A stretch of DNA of 8,313 bases from Candidatus Cloacimonadota bacterium (GCA_027064945.1 JAMOPB010000407.1:1-8313); one strand, 5' to 3'. Shown: positions 1 through 7,203, counted from the stretch's first letter. Translations and numbers: made by a program. The notes: generated by a model not told the origin, from the letters alone.

Positions 1-1
1 C

Positions 2-82
2 CATAAAGCTGCTTTAGATCATATCCTAAAAGAATCTTATGACGGGTTAAAAGATGATATTGAGAAAATAATCGATGTTTAA
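2..82 (+). CDS. C-terminal end of an unidentified gene (partial)
   Basis: This frame is open from the left edge to a TAA at 80-82, while the other two plus-strand frames stop almost at once. It encodes the last 26 residues of a protein, a charged and probably helical tail rich in Lys, Asp, Glu and Ile, ending in DIEKIIDV. A terminator hairpin follows 25 nt after the stop, which supports a real gene end. The tail carries no motif I recognise, so no function is assigned. It converges on the UGP gene on the minus strand. Confidence 0.6.
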   Translation, partial: HKAALDHILKESYDGLKDDIEKIIDV

Positions 83-107
83 TCTAGAATGATTTTATGG
101 CATTTTT

Positions 108-160
108 GGAACAATCAGTTCTTCAAATAAAACTGATTGTTCCATTTTTATTATTTTATT
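108..160 (+). terminator. Rho-independent terminator of the upstream plus-strand gene
   Basis: A perfect 13-bp inverted repeat (GGAACAATCAGTT at 108-120 and AACTGATTGTTCC at 131-143) encloses a 10-nt loop. A T-rich tract (144-160) follows on the plus strand. Read on the minus strand, the same hairpin is followed by an A-rich stretch, so it looks like a one-directional terminator for the gene ending at 82. The T-tract overlaps the end of the convergent UGP gene. The stem is only moderately GC-rich. Confidence 0.8.
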
Positions 161-1496
161 CTAAAACACAATTTTCCAAGATTACCGGTTCTTCCGTTAC
201 ATATTCCACATTACCTTTGATAATCACATTTTTACCAAATTTCACATCACCTTTCAAAACAAATTTTTCACAATCTTTTAAACTGGGAACATCAGCTAAA
301 AATCGTGTCTCAAATTCGTTAACCATCTTAAAGTACTTTTGATCCAACCTTACAATCGGTTGTTTTCCCGTAGCTAATTTTAGATGATAATTACTGCTTA
401 ATTTAAAAGCATCAGAGCGGACAACAAAAAGATCATCAGTTTTTTTAACAGGTGCAAACCTATCTCGATGAACTACCATAGCTTTGGAATTTTTAAATAC
501 GCTTATAGCTGCTCCCATAGCAGATTCCAATTGGAAAACCTTTATCCCGTCAACCTCTTTGGGATTAATAATTAATGAAAGCGGAAGAAAATTACCATTT
601 TTATCTAACTCCTCTTTCAGTATTTTCAAATTAATCCATAAGTTATTAGTATTGAAATACTTATAATAGTGAACATCTTCAAACAAATCTTTCTCATCTT
701 CCGGACATTGAGCAGTCTCTCGCAAAATCAATTGTCCGTCATGCGTTTGAGCTAAATGACCACCTTTTTTATCCATTTCGGTACGAGTGCAAACTTCCAT
801 CAAAAAGGGAAGATTATTTTCGGCAAAATATCCCAAGATTTTGTCATCAACCACAGAACCTAAATTATCAGAATTTGATAAAAATGCATATTCTTTCCCG
901 GCTGCCAAAAGCTTATCTAAAGTACCGGTAATTGCCAGCGCCATATATATTTCACCATGACCCGGAGGATTCCATGTTTTTGCATCATCCTTGTGTATAA
1001 ATGGAGCTAAATCAGATTGCCGAACTTTGGGAAATTTGTTTTGTAAGAAATCTAACGGAATATTTTCCAATTTCAAATCTTTATATTTTTCCAAATATTC
1101 CAAGCTATCTTTTTGAGTATTAAAGCTATGCATAAAAATTAGCGGAATGTCGTGTTGCGTCTGATCTCTAAGTGTGAGAATTTGTCTTGCAATAATATCT
1201 AAAAAGTTCAGATTATCTTTCACCTTCAATAAAGTTTTTGCTTGGGAAAGCCCCATACTTGTCCCCAAACCTCCATTAAGTTTTATTACAGCTAATTTAT
1301 CTATTGGTGCTGGTTTAGATAATTCTATCTCGTCATAATTTATCACATTAGATTCAGCAGGAGCATCTATTTCATTCTTAGATAATTTGCCGGATGCACC
1401 TTCTTCAACTTGCTTAAAATAATATAAAAAAGCATTTTCTACAATTGGATCAAGCCCAGCATTTCTGATTTTTTCTATAAATTGGGATATTGCCAT
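156..1496 (-). CDS. UTP-glucose-1-phosphate uridylyltransferase, eukaryotic UGP2-like type
   Basis: This enzyme is predicted to make UDP-glucose and pyrophosphate from UTP and glucose-1-phosphate in the cytoplasm. The 446-residue protein shows the UDPGP family series. LNGGLGTSMG at 73-82 is the nucleotide-binding loop; Asn-Gly-Gly-Leu and Ser-Met separate it from UDP-GlcNAc pyrophosphorylases, which usually have AGGQGTRLG. It is followed by WNPPGHGEIY (175-184), NSDNLG (208-213), GGHLAQ (245-250), FNTNNLW (281-287) and a basic FAPVKKTDDLFVVRSD stretch (347-362). The end (about 413-446) has the hexapeptide-like pattern of a small left-handed beta-helix. The family is unrelated to the usual bacterial GalU. 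AAGGAG lies 5 nt before the ATG. It is the last gene of the minus-strand operon, 15 nt after the glycosyltransferase, and probably supplies its sugar nucleotide. Specificity for glucose over another hexose is inferred from the family. Confidence 0.9.
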   Translation of the reverse strand: MAISQFIEKIRNAGLDPIVENAFLYYFKQVEEGASGKLSKNEIDAPAESNVINYDEIELSKPAPIDKLAVIKLNGGLGTSMGLSQAKTLLKVKDNLNFLDIIARQILTLRDQTQHDIPLIFMHSFNTQKDSLEYLEKYKDLKLENIPLDFLQNKFPKVRQSDLAPFIHKDDAKTWNPPGHGEIYMALAITGTLDKLLAAGKEYAFLSNSDNLGSVVDDKILGYFAENNLPFLMEVCTRTEMDKKGGHLAQTHDGQLILRETAQCPEDEKDLFEDVHYYKYFNTNNLWINLKILKEELDKNGNFLPLSLIINPKEVDGIKVFQLESAMGAAISVFKNSKAMVVHRDRFAPVKKTDDLFVVRSDAFKLSSNYHLKLATGKQPIVRLDQKYFKMVNEFETRFLADVPSLKDCEKFVLKGDVKFGKNVIIKGNVEYVTEEPVILENCVLE

Positions 1497-1511
1497 AAAT
1501 TCTCCTTAATT

Positions 1512-2444
1512 TCACAAATTTATTTTTTTGCGGATAGAAACCGTTGTTTTCTTATTCATCGTTCTATTTTGATTAACTATTAACTCGGCTAATAATCCAA
1601 CTGAAAAGATCTGAATACCCATCATTATCAAAAGTATAGATAGGAATAATAACGGACGATTTGAAAGAGGCTGATGAAAAAAATATTTCAGTGTTGCCAG
1701 ATAAATTCCAATAAAAAAACCGACTAATGAAAATCCTACTCCAACTCTGCCAAAAAAGTAAAGCGGACTGTGCGTGTAGGCAGTAACCAGTTTTACTGAG
1801 ATCAAATCTAAGAAACTTCGGAAAAAGCGTTCGAAACCATATTTTGATTTACCAAAAGTTCTTTTCCTATGATGAACAGGAATCTCTGCTACTTTGAACC
1901 CCTTACTAAAAGCAAGAGCAGGTACATATCTATGCATTTCTCCATAAATATCAATCTCTTCGATAACCTCTTTCCTATATGCTTTAAAGCCACAATTATA
2001 ATCGTGCAATTTCAATTTAAAAGATTTACTCATAACATTGTTAGCTAATTTGGAAGGTAAAGTTTTCCCTAACGGATCTTTGCGTTTTTTTTTCCAACCT
2101 GTTACCAAGTCATAGCCTTCTTCCAGCTTGTTAAGAAAGTTAGGAATCTCGGAAGGATCATCTTGCAAATCAGCATCCATACTAAACACAACATCTCCCG
2201 TTGCTACATCAAAACCAGCTTGTAATCCGGCTGCTTTACCGAAATTCTTCCTAAAACTAATTACTTTTATATTTTTATCATGCTCAGATAATTTTTGCAT
2301 TATCGCAAAGCTATCATCAGTACTACCATCATCAATGAAGATAATCTCATATTGATGGGAACCTACATTTTGTTTTATTTCATTACTAAGAATTTCCAAA
2401 GATTCAGCTTCGTTATAAGCCGGAATCACAAAAGATAATTTCAT
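1512..2444 (-). CDS. Polyprenyl-phosphate glycosyltransferase (GT2, DPM1/GtrB-like) with two C-terminal membrane helices
   Basis: It is predicted to move a sugar from a nucleotide sugar to a polyprenyl phosphate on the cytoplasmic face of the inner membrane. The 310 residues begin with a GT-A fold: FVIPAYNE (5-12), IDDGSTD (37-43), the metal-binding DAD (90-92) followed by LQDDP (93-97), and NCGFKAYR (150-157). The amphipathic segment with FGKSKYG (197-203) is typical of dolichol-phosphate mannose synthase and GtrB relatives. Two hydrophobic helices follow at about 228-253 and 264-290, and the tail is basic. A GAGG ribosome site lies 5 nt before the ATG, and the gene starts 10 nt after the kinase stop. 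A UDP-glucose synthase immediately downstream suggests glucose as donor sugar, which is inference. Mannose, GlcNAc or an aminosugar cannot be excluded from sequence. Confidence 0.88.
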   Translation of the reverse strand: MKLSFVIPAYNEAESLEILSNEIKQNVGSHQYEIIFIDDGSTDDSFAIMQKLSEHDKNIKVISFRKNFGKAAGLQAGFDVATGDVVFSMDADLQDDPSEIPNFLNKLEEGYDLVTGWKKKRKDPLGKTLPSKLANNVMSKSFKLKLHDYNCGFKAYRKEVIEEIDIYGEMHRYVPALAFSKGFKVAEIPVHHRKRTFGKSKYGFERFFRSFLDLISVKLVTAYTHSPLYFFGRVGVGFSLVGFFIGIYLATLKYFFHQPLSNRPLLFLSILLIMMGIQIFSVGLLAELIVNQNRTMNKKTTVSIRKKINL

Positions 2445-2454
2445 ATATTCCTCA

Positions 2455-3045
2455 CTAAATAAACATATTAACGAAAGTCATTACCGCACCTGAAATAAGC
2501 GGAATTTTCATATTATCATCCCAGTTATGCGGATATACTTCTGCAATAGCAGTGGCAACTGCACCCCAAAAAGCTATGACGGGATGTACCCAGAATATGG
2601 CAAAAATAAAGGTCCCGACAAAACACGCTAATGTACCTTCCAAACTTTTTTTAGATCCTTTAAATTTTCTGTTACCAAAATTCAAACCTACAATAGCTGC
2701 TAACGTGTCACCAATAGCTAATGATGCTATCGCTACAAAGGTTATATCTACCGGGAAAAAGGCAATACAAACTACAGAAGCCACCATTAAATAAGTGGCT
2801 CCTGAAACATTTTCAAGCTCATGATTTCGCATCAAATGCCCCACTGATTTTAAAAAATATTTTTTAAAAGTGGGATTATAGAATCTTAAAAATTCAAATA
2901 AGATTGCCAATAAAGTAACCGGCACAATTATCAGAAAGGCAAACTTGCGGTCGTTATTGGCAAAATAACGAAATGCAAGAGGAATTAGCATTGAACTAAA
3001 ATGTATAACTTTACGGCTAATCTCCTTTCTGAGGTTAATTGTCAT
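2455..3045 (-). CDS. CTP-dependent polyprenol/dolichol kinase family membrane protein (SEC59/VTE5-like)
   Basis: This 196-residue integral membrane protein has the family's signature positions. They are an N-terminal RKVIHFSS (11-18), IGDTLAAIVGLNFG (111-124) with the conserved Gly-Asp, a basic GSKKSLEGT loop (130-138), and AEVYPHNWDDNMKIPLISG (168-186) with the DDN-x3-PL element. Hydrophobic segments lie at about 36-53, 84-99, 101-122, 139-168 and 181-196. Known relatives phosphorylate dolichol, phytol or diacylglycerol with CTP. The substrate here is inferred to be the isoprenoid alcohol related to the adjacent GGR. No Shine-Dalgarno precedes the ATG, but the GGR stop is only 3 nt upstream, so translation is probably coupled. 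The next Met (residue 19) would remove the conserved His15, so this start is kept. An archaeal CarS-type CDP-archaeol synthase fits the motifs less well. Confidence 0.82.
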   Translation of the reverse strand: MTINLRKEISRKVIHFSSMLIPLAFRYFANNDRKFAFLIIVPVTLLAILFEFLRFYNPTFKKYFLKSVGHLMRNHELENVSGATYLMVASVVCIAFFPVDITFVAIASLAIGDTLAAIVGLNFGNRKFKGSKKSLEGTLACFVGTFIFAIFWVHPVIAFWGAVATAIAEVYPHNWDDNMKIPLISGAVMTFVNMFI

Positions 3046-3048
3046 AAT

Positions 3049-4239
3049 TTATTTAAATTTAGCTGTAATGAAGGTTTTGGCAACTTCCATCACCAATTTC
3101 GGATCATCTTTCACAGCTTCTTTAAATAAACGTGGAACTGTCATTTTTTCAGGTGGGATACTATTGCAAACTTTCATTAAATTATTAAATTCAGGATCAC
3201 TCAATTTCATAAATTTGTTTTTCATAGCATGAATAACTTTTTGGTTTTTGCCTAAACGTTTATCCCAGTTTTTGCGATATGCTTTCAAAGTCTTCTTATC
3301 AAATTTTTGTTTTTTAACTGCCTCAGCTGCCACTTTGCCACAAATTTCTCCGGCAATCATGCCCTGAACAATTCCACCACCGGAAATAGGATTTACCTGT
3401 CTCGCAGCATCTCCTACCAACATAATGTTATCTCTTACTATCTCTTCCAAACCCCAAGCGGTTGGAACTCCACCAAAAACTGTGTATGTAATGGTAGCTC
3501 TAGGATATCTTTCTGCTATAAATTTGTCTAAATAATATTTTGGTCCGTGTTCTTTAGCAAGATCACCACTTATTCCGATTCCTACATTTGCAGTATTCCC
3601 ACTTTTAGGAAAAACCCAAACATATCCACCAGGAGCTATTTCATTTCCAAAATAAAATTCACAAGTTTTGTCTTCTATTTCAATATCACAAAGAGTATAT
3701 TGAACAGCTGTTTCCATGTCATCTAAACTAACTTTTGTGTCAATACCTGCCCAACGCCCAACACGAGATTCTACCCCATCGGCTCCGATAACAATATCAC
3801 ATTTTACTGTTTTAATTTCACCTAAATATTTATATTTTACTCCGACAATCTTGCCATTTTCTTTTACCAAATCCAAGGCATCTGCTTTGGTGATAAGATC
3901 AGCACCATGCTTGCAAGCAACTTCACACAAAGCTGTGTCGAAAATTCTGCGTTCCAAAACATAACCTTTTCCGTTATTGTACATTTTCACATTTTCACCA
4001 TTGGGAGCTTGTAATTTTGCTACATCAATATCAGAAGCAATCCATCTTCTATCTATATCAATATATGGTTCTATTCCCTTATGAGAAACACCTTCAGCAC
4101 AACGAACAGGAATTCCCGGTTCTCTATCTCTTTCCATTATTAATACCGAAGCACCATTTTCTGCAGCAAAACGAGCTGTCACACTTCCTGCAGGACCTGC
4201 TCCAATTACCACAACATCATATTTATCTTTAATCATCAT
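3049..4239 (-). CDS. Geranylgeranyl reductase family FAD-dependent oxidoreductase
   Basis: This 396-residue flavoprotein is predicted to saturate double bonds of isoprenoid chains. It has an N-terminal Rossmann FAD site VIGAGPAG (11-18) and an acidic ribose-binding Glu at the end of strand two (MERD, 35-38). PVRCAEG (44-50) carries the Cys (47) that is characteristic of GGRs, followed by IGADGVESRVG (151-161). PGGYVWVFP (203-211) with a GIG eight residues later matches the YxWxFP-x7-8-GxG substrate-site motif known for archaeal GGRs. A second FAD motif is MLVGDAARQVNPISGGGI (273-290). The ATG overlaps the ferredoxin stop by one base (TAATG), and a second ATG follows directly. GAGGAG lies 5 nt before the first and 8 nt before the second. 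Its neighbours are a ferredoxin, a likely electron donor, and a polyprenol kinase. Possible substrates are polyprenol or polyprenyl diphosphate, archaeal-type ether lipids, or a menaquinone side chain; sequence alone does not decide. Confidence 0.9.
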   Translation of the reverse strand: MMIKDKYDVVVIGAGPAGSVTARFAAENGASVLIMERDREPGIPVRCAEGVSHKGIEPYIDIDRRWIASDIDVAKLQAPNGENVKMYNNGKGYVLERRIFDTALCEVACKHGADLITKADALDLVKENGKIVGVKYKYLGEIKTVKCDIVIGADGVESRVGRWAGIDTKVSLDDMETAVQYTLCDIEIEDKTCEFYFGNEIAPGGYVWVFPKSGNTANVGIGISGDLAKEHGPKYYLDKFIAERYPRATITYTVFGGVPTAWGLEEIVRDNIMLVGDAARQVNPISGGGIVQGMIAGEICGKVAAEAVKKQKFDKKTLKAYRKNWDKRLGKNQKVIHAMKNKFMKLSDPEFNNLMKVCNSIPPEKMTVPRLFKEAVKDDPKLVMEVAKTFITAKFK

Positions 4240-4409
4240 TACTTCTCCTCAGAAATTGCCTTAATAGGACAAACTATCACACAATTTCCACAATTAATAC
4301 ATTTCTCATTATCAATTGTTACTTTAAATTCATCTACTATAATTGCATCTACCGGACAAACTGCTACGCAAGTTCCGCAGACATCACATAAATTTCTGTT
4401 TATTTTCAT
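4239..4409 (-). CDS. Small 2[4Fe-4S] ferredoxin, probable electron donor to the GGR
   Basis: A 56-residue protein was read directly from the minus strand. It is basically two back-to-back 4Fe-4S motifs of the CxxCxxCxxxCP type: Cys8, 11, 14 and 18 with Pro19, and Cys37, 40, 43 and 47 with Pro48. All eight ligands are present, as in clostridial-type bacterial ferredoxins. AGGAGA lies 7 nt before the ATG and overlaps the RecJ stop codon region, so the gene sits 11 nt behind recJ. Its TAA shares a base with the GGR ATG, meaning the two proteins are translationally linked. A ferredoxin encoded next to an archaeal (Methanosarcina) GGR is known, from memory, to be needed for full reduction by that enzyme. 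The same partnership here is inferred from gene order. The gene is short enough to be dropped by length-filtered gene callers. Confidence 0.92.
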   Translation of the reverse strand: MKINRNLCDVCGTCVAVCPVDAIIVDEFKVTIDNEKCINCGNCVIVCPIKAISEEK

Positions 4410-4420
4410 ATTAAAATCTC

Positions 4421-5983
4421 CTAAATATTTCCATAAGAACTGTTATAAAAATCCAGCACATTAATGCCGGAGCCTTTTAGATCAAAAATTACATCATATT
4501 CACTTTCATCGGTAAAAATCATTTCGTGATGTTTAAATTTTTTGCTATCCCTTACCGGATTGAAATGTTTCATCAGATAAACAGGTTCAGGATTTCCCTG
4601 CCCAAAAGGCAATAATTTTTCATAATCTTTACTGAGAAATGAATCAAATTGATCCATATTTTTTGCTTCGAATACAGCATCAATCTTATATATCCAGCCA
4701 CCGGAAATGCTTTCTTTATTATCTATACAATATCCATAAAATTGTTTTGTAAAATCTTTAAGATTTTCTTTTTCCATTGTAAAACCTGCGGCTTTCACGT
4801 GTCCGCCAAATTGAATAAGATATTCACTTAGATGATTAAACATTTTCATCAAATCGAAACCTTCCGTACAGCGAGCTTCACAAACAATTATATCGGCTTT
4901 TTCCTTTAGGAAAAGAGTTGGAATCTTGTAATCTCTACTCATAAATGACGCTGCTAAGCCCATACATTCTAAATCGATTTCATTATTTTTATCAAAGAAA
5001 AGAAAACCATATTTATCTAAATCCGGATTAATTCCTTGAATTAAAGATTGAGTCTTTTTCAGCTTCTGATCCCATTCATACATTTCCGAGAACAATTCTT
5101 TTAAAACTCCATTTCTCCTTTGAGTAGGATTAAGCATAAATTTCAAAGCTCTATGTTCACCATCAACATCTCTCCCATTAGCAAAAAGTTTTATAAGATA
5201 GCGTATAATTGATATCCGATTAAGATAACTATTCCCTGACCATAAATATTCAGCTAAGGAATTCGTTATTTCATTCTGATACAAATCCCAATTATCTAAA
5301 ACTTCTTTCACAATTATTCTATTTGCTCCGTCAAGAGGTACCTTATCTGCAAGAGATCCCACAGCTGTCCAAAAAAGATATTCCGGTTTTAATTCCATAT
5401 TAAGTTTTTCTGCAATCATTTTGCAAAGATACCAAGAAACTCCTACTCCTGCGAGCATTGTATATGGAAAATCACAATCTTCTTGTTTAGCATTTACAAT
5501 TGCAAATGCGTCAGGTAATTTTTGTGGAATAAGATGATGGTCGGTAATTATCACATCTGTCCCAAAGCTATTAATTTCATCAACTGCTTCCCAAGATGAA
5601 ACACCACCATCCACAGTAATTATTAGATCATATTTGCCTTTTTTCACTTTTTCGATAAAAGTTTTTTGCAAACCATGATTTTCTATCAAACGATTTGGAA
5701 TATAATAATAATGCGATTGAGAACCTGCTTTTTCCAAGAAATCAAAAAGAACATAGGTTGCTGTTATCCCATCAAGATCATCGTCACCAAAAATCATTAT
5801 TTTCTCTTTATTGCGAATAGCATTGATTATCCTTTCTGCAGATTTTTCTAAGTCCTTCATTTTATACATATCAGGAAGGTCTGCAATTGAAGTATTAAAA
5901 TAATCTTCACCATAACCTCTACCGGCAATAATTTGTTCGAGGATTGAACCTTTTTTCTCAGGTAAAACAATTTTGAATTTCAT
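4421..5983 (-). CDS. recJ: Single-stranded-DNA-specific exonuclease RecJ family (DHH/DHHA1)
   Basis: It is predicted to be a 5'-3' single-strand DNA exonuclease used in recombination and repair. The 520-residue protein has the metal-binding motifs in order: GDDDLDG (66-72; Asp67, 69 and 71), VDGG (124-127), TDHH (147-150) and LADKVPL followed by NR (211-222). DHHA1 carries QFGGHVKAAGFT (391-402). The OB-like region has LLPFGQGNPEP (457-467). It is somewhat shorter than E. coli RecJ and stops soon after the OB region. Motif I has Asp-Asp-Asp where GDYD or GDFD is common, but the catalytic spacing is intact. The start is 5 nt after the outer-membrane protein stop and lacks a convincing ribosome site, which suggests coupling. 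A repair enzyme has no obvious link to the lipid genes downstream. A GAN-like or other DHH phosphoesterase is the main alternative. Confidence 0.85.
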   Translation of the reverse strand: MKFKIVLPEKKGSILEQIIAGRGYGEDYFNTSIADLPDMYKMKDLEKSAERIINAIRNKEKIMIFGDDDLDGITATYVLFDFLEKAGSQSHYYYIPNRLIENHGLQKTFIEKVKKGKYDLIITVDGGVSSWEAVDEINSFGTDVIITDHHLIPQKLPDAFAIVNAKQEDCDFPYTMLAGVGVSWYLCKMIAEKLNMELKPEYLFWTAVGSLADKVPLDGANRIIVKEVLDNWDLYQNEITNSLAEYLWSGNSYLNRISIIRYLIKLFANGRDVDGEHRALKFMLNPTQRRNGVLKELFSEMYEWDQKLKKTQSLIQGINPDLDKYGFLFFDKNNEIDLECMGLAASFMSRDYKIPTLFLKEKADIIVCEARCTEGFDLMKMFNHLSEYLIQFGGHVKAAGFTMEKENLKDFTKQFYGYCIDNKESISGGWIYKIDAVFEAKNMDQFDSFLSKDYEKLLPFGQGNPEPVYLMKHFNPVRDSKKFKHHEMIFTDESEYDVIFDLKGSGINVLDFYNSSYGNI

Positions 5984-5988
5984 AATTT

Positions 5989-7203
5989 CTAATCCGCTTT
6001 AGGAATATCTCTTGGAGCTATTTTCTTTGCTTTCTTAGAAAAAATATCAAATCCTGTTACACCAATTGAAAACATTAATGAATCTTCTGAAATACCGTGT
6101 AATTCTTTGTCTCCACGAGTTAGATAAGTTACTCCGAAATCTATTCTTTTATTTGCAGATTTTAATGGAGCGGAAAAGCCAAAACTTCCTTTGAGCTCGG
6201 TAATTGGTTCATTATTTATCTCAAAAGGTAATTCTCGGAAAGAAAATCCTGCTCTTAACGGAATAGATTCATACCACTTCCCGTAACCGCTAAGCGGATC
6301 ATAAGATAATCCTAAAGCGAATGTAGCAGTATCTTTATCATAAGAATCCGTATCTGACCACATTTGGTAATCAAAAGTTGAATGCAATTTAAAAGTTTCA
6401 ACAAATTTCCAGGTGAAACCGGCAGAAATTTTAGCCGGAACTTCAAACAGATAAACTGCTTCTTCCACTGTTTCCGGTTCATTTGAAAAACCATATTTAT
6501 AATCCACATCACCTTCTAATTTCACTTTTGATGAATAACTAAGCCCAAATGAGATTGATTTTAAACGCTTACTTAATCCCAAAGTATAACCCGGATTTTT
6601 AAAAAGCTCTTCTTTCTCATATTCAGAATCTAACAAAGTGCTGTTTTCAAAATCATATTCCCAATATTGAATTCGATGACCTAAATAATAATTCCCTGCT
6701 ATCCCAATATTTACAAATCGATTTTTTAAAGCATATGACAGATCAACTTTAAAAACATTACTGATAATGGAATTTTTTGTATCATAAGAAAATTCTTCTT
6801 CATCTTCACTTGTGAAAACACCTGTTCCGTATGTATCAAGATTTCCGGAATAAAGAAGAGAATATTGCAATCCGAAACGATGGTTTAGAACAGGAAATGC
6901 AGCAGTGAAATATGGTAAATAAAATCCATCATCTTTAAAACTGCTTCCATTATCATCATAATAATTTTGTTTTCCAAAACTTGTCGCTGTAGAAAATATC
7001 ACCTTATTGGAAGATGTAAGAATAGACGGATTGCTGTAACTTGTATTAATGCGGAAAAGATCATTTTTCCCGGCATCAGACATACCGGCTGAATAAAGAT
7101 CATTCCCCAAATATTGATTCGCCATTCCATAATATGAAAATATTGAGTTTGCACTTAATACCATCGATATTAACAGAAAAATTGCCAAAAATTTATACTT
7201 CAT
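5989..7203 (-). CDS. Outer-membrane beta-barrel protein, FCB-type, function unknown
   Basis: With the ATG at 7203 the protein has 404 residues. It begins with a signal peptide (basic MKYK, hydrophobic core 5-17, likely cleavage near Ala18). AGGAG lies 7-8 nt upstream of this ATG; an in-frame TTG at 7233 would add ten residues ahead of the signal peptide and has no ribosome site. The mature part shows alternating polar/aromatic beta strands and a SNPSIL element (57-62). The C-terminal part is PLRAGFSFRELPFEI...ITELKGSFGFSAPL, then RIDFGVTYLTRGD (353-365), a pattern I associate with PorV/FadL-like barrels of FCB bacteria. A short basic tail (389-404) follows the last predicted strand, so the protein lacks the classical terminal Phe. 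It is the first gene of the minus-strand operon. Transport of a hydrophobic compound is possible but unproven. Confidence 0.75.
   Translation of the reverse strand: MKYKFLAIFLLISMVLSANSIFSYYGMANQYLGNDLYSAGMSDAGKNDLFRINTSYSNPSILTSSNKVIFSTATSFGKQNYYDDNGSSFKDDGFYLPYFTAAFPVLNHRFGLQYSLLYSGNLDTYGTGVFTSEDEEEFSYDTKNSIISNVFKVDLSYALKNRFVNIGIAGNYYLGHRIQYWEYDFENSTLLDSEYEKEELFKNPGYTLGLSKRLKSISFGLSYSSKVKLEGDVDYKYGFSNEPETVEEAVYLFEVPAKISAGFTWKFVETFKLHSTFDYQMWSDTDSYDKDTATFALGLSYDPLSGYGKWYESIPLRAGFSFRELPFEINNEPITELKGSFGFSAPLKSANKRIDFGVTYLTRGDKELHGISEDSLMFSIGVTGFDIFSKKAKKIAPRDIPKAD

Noticed and set aside
2455..3045. Reading the small membrane protein as an archaeal CarS-type CDP-archaeol synthase
   Set aside because: The RKxxH start, the GSKKSLEGT loop and the DDN-x3-PL element match the SEC59/VTE5 kinase family better. 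It is kept as an alternative only in the feature text.
3049..4409. Archaeal origin of the whole window because of the GGR and ferredoxin
   Set aside because: EF-P with a PGKG tip and bacterial three-domain length, a signal-peptide beta-barrel and intrinsic terminators are bacterial. Base composition and ribosome sites do not change abruptly across the operon.
6312..6512. 66-codon minus-strand ORF inside the barrel gene, and similar opposite-strand ORFs in the other genes
   Set aside because: They overlap well-supported genes in other frames and have no ribosome site or recognisable motif.
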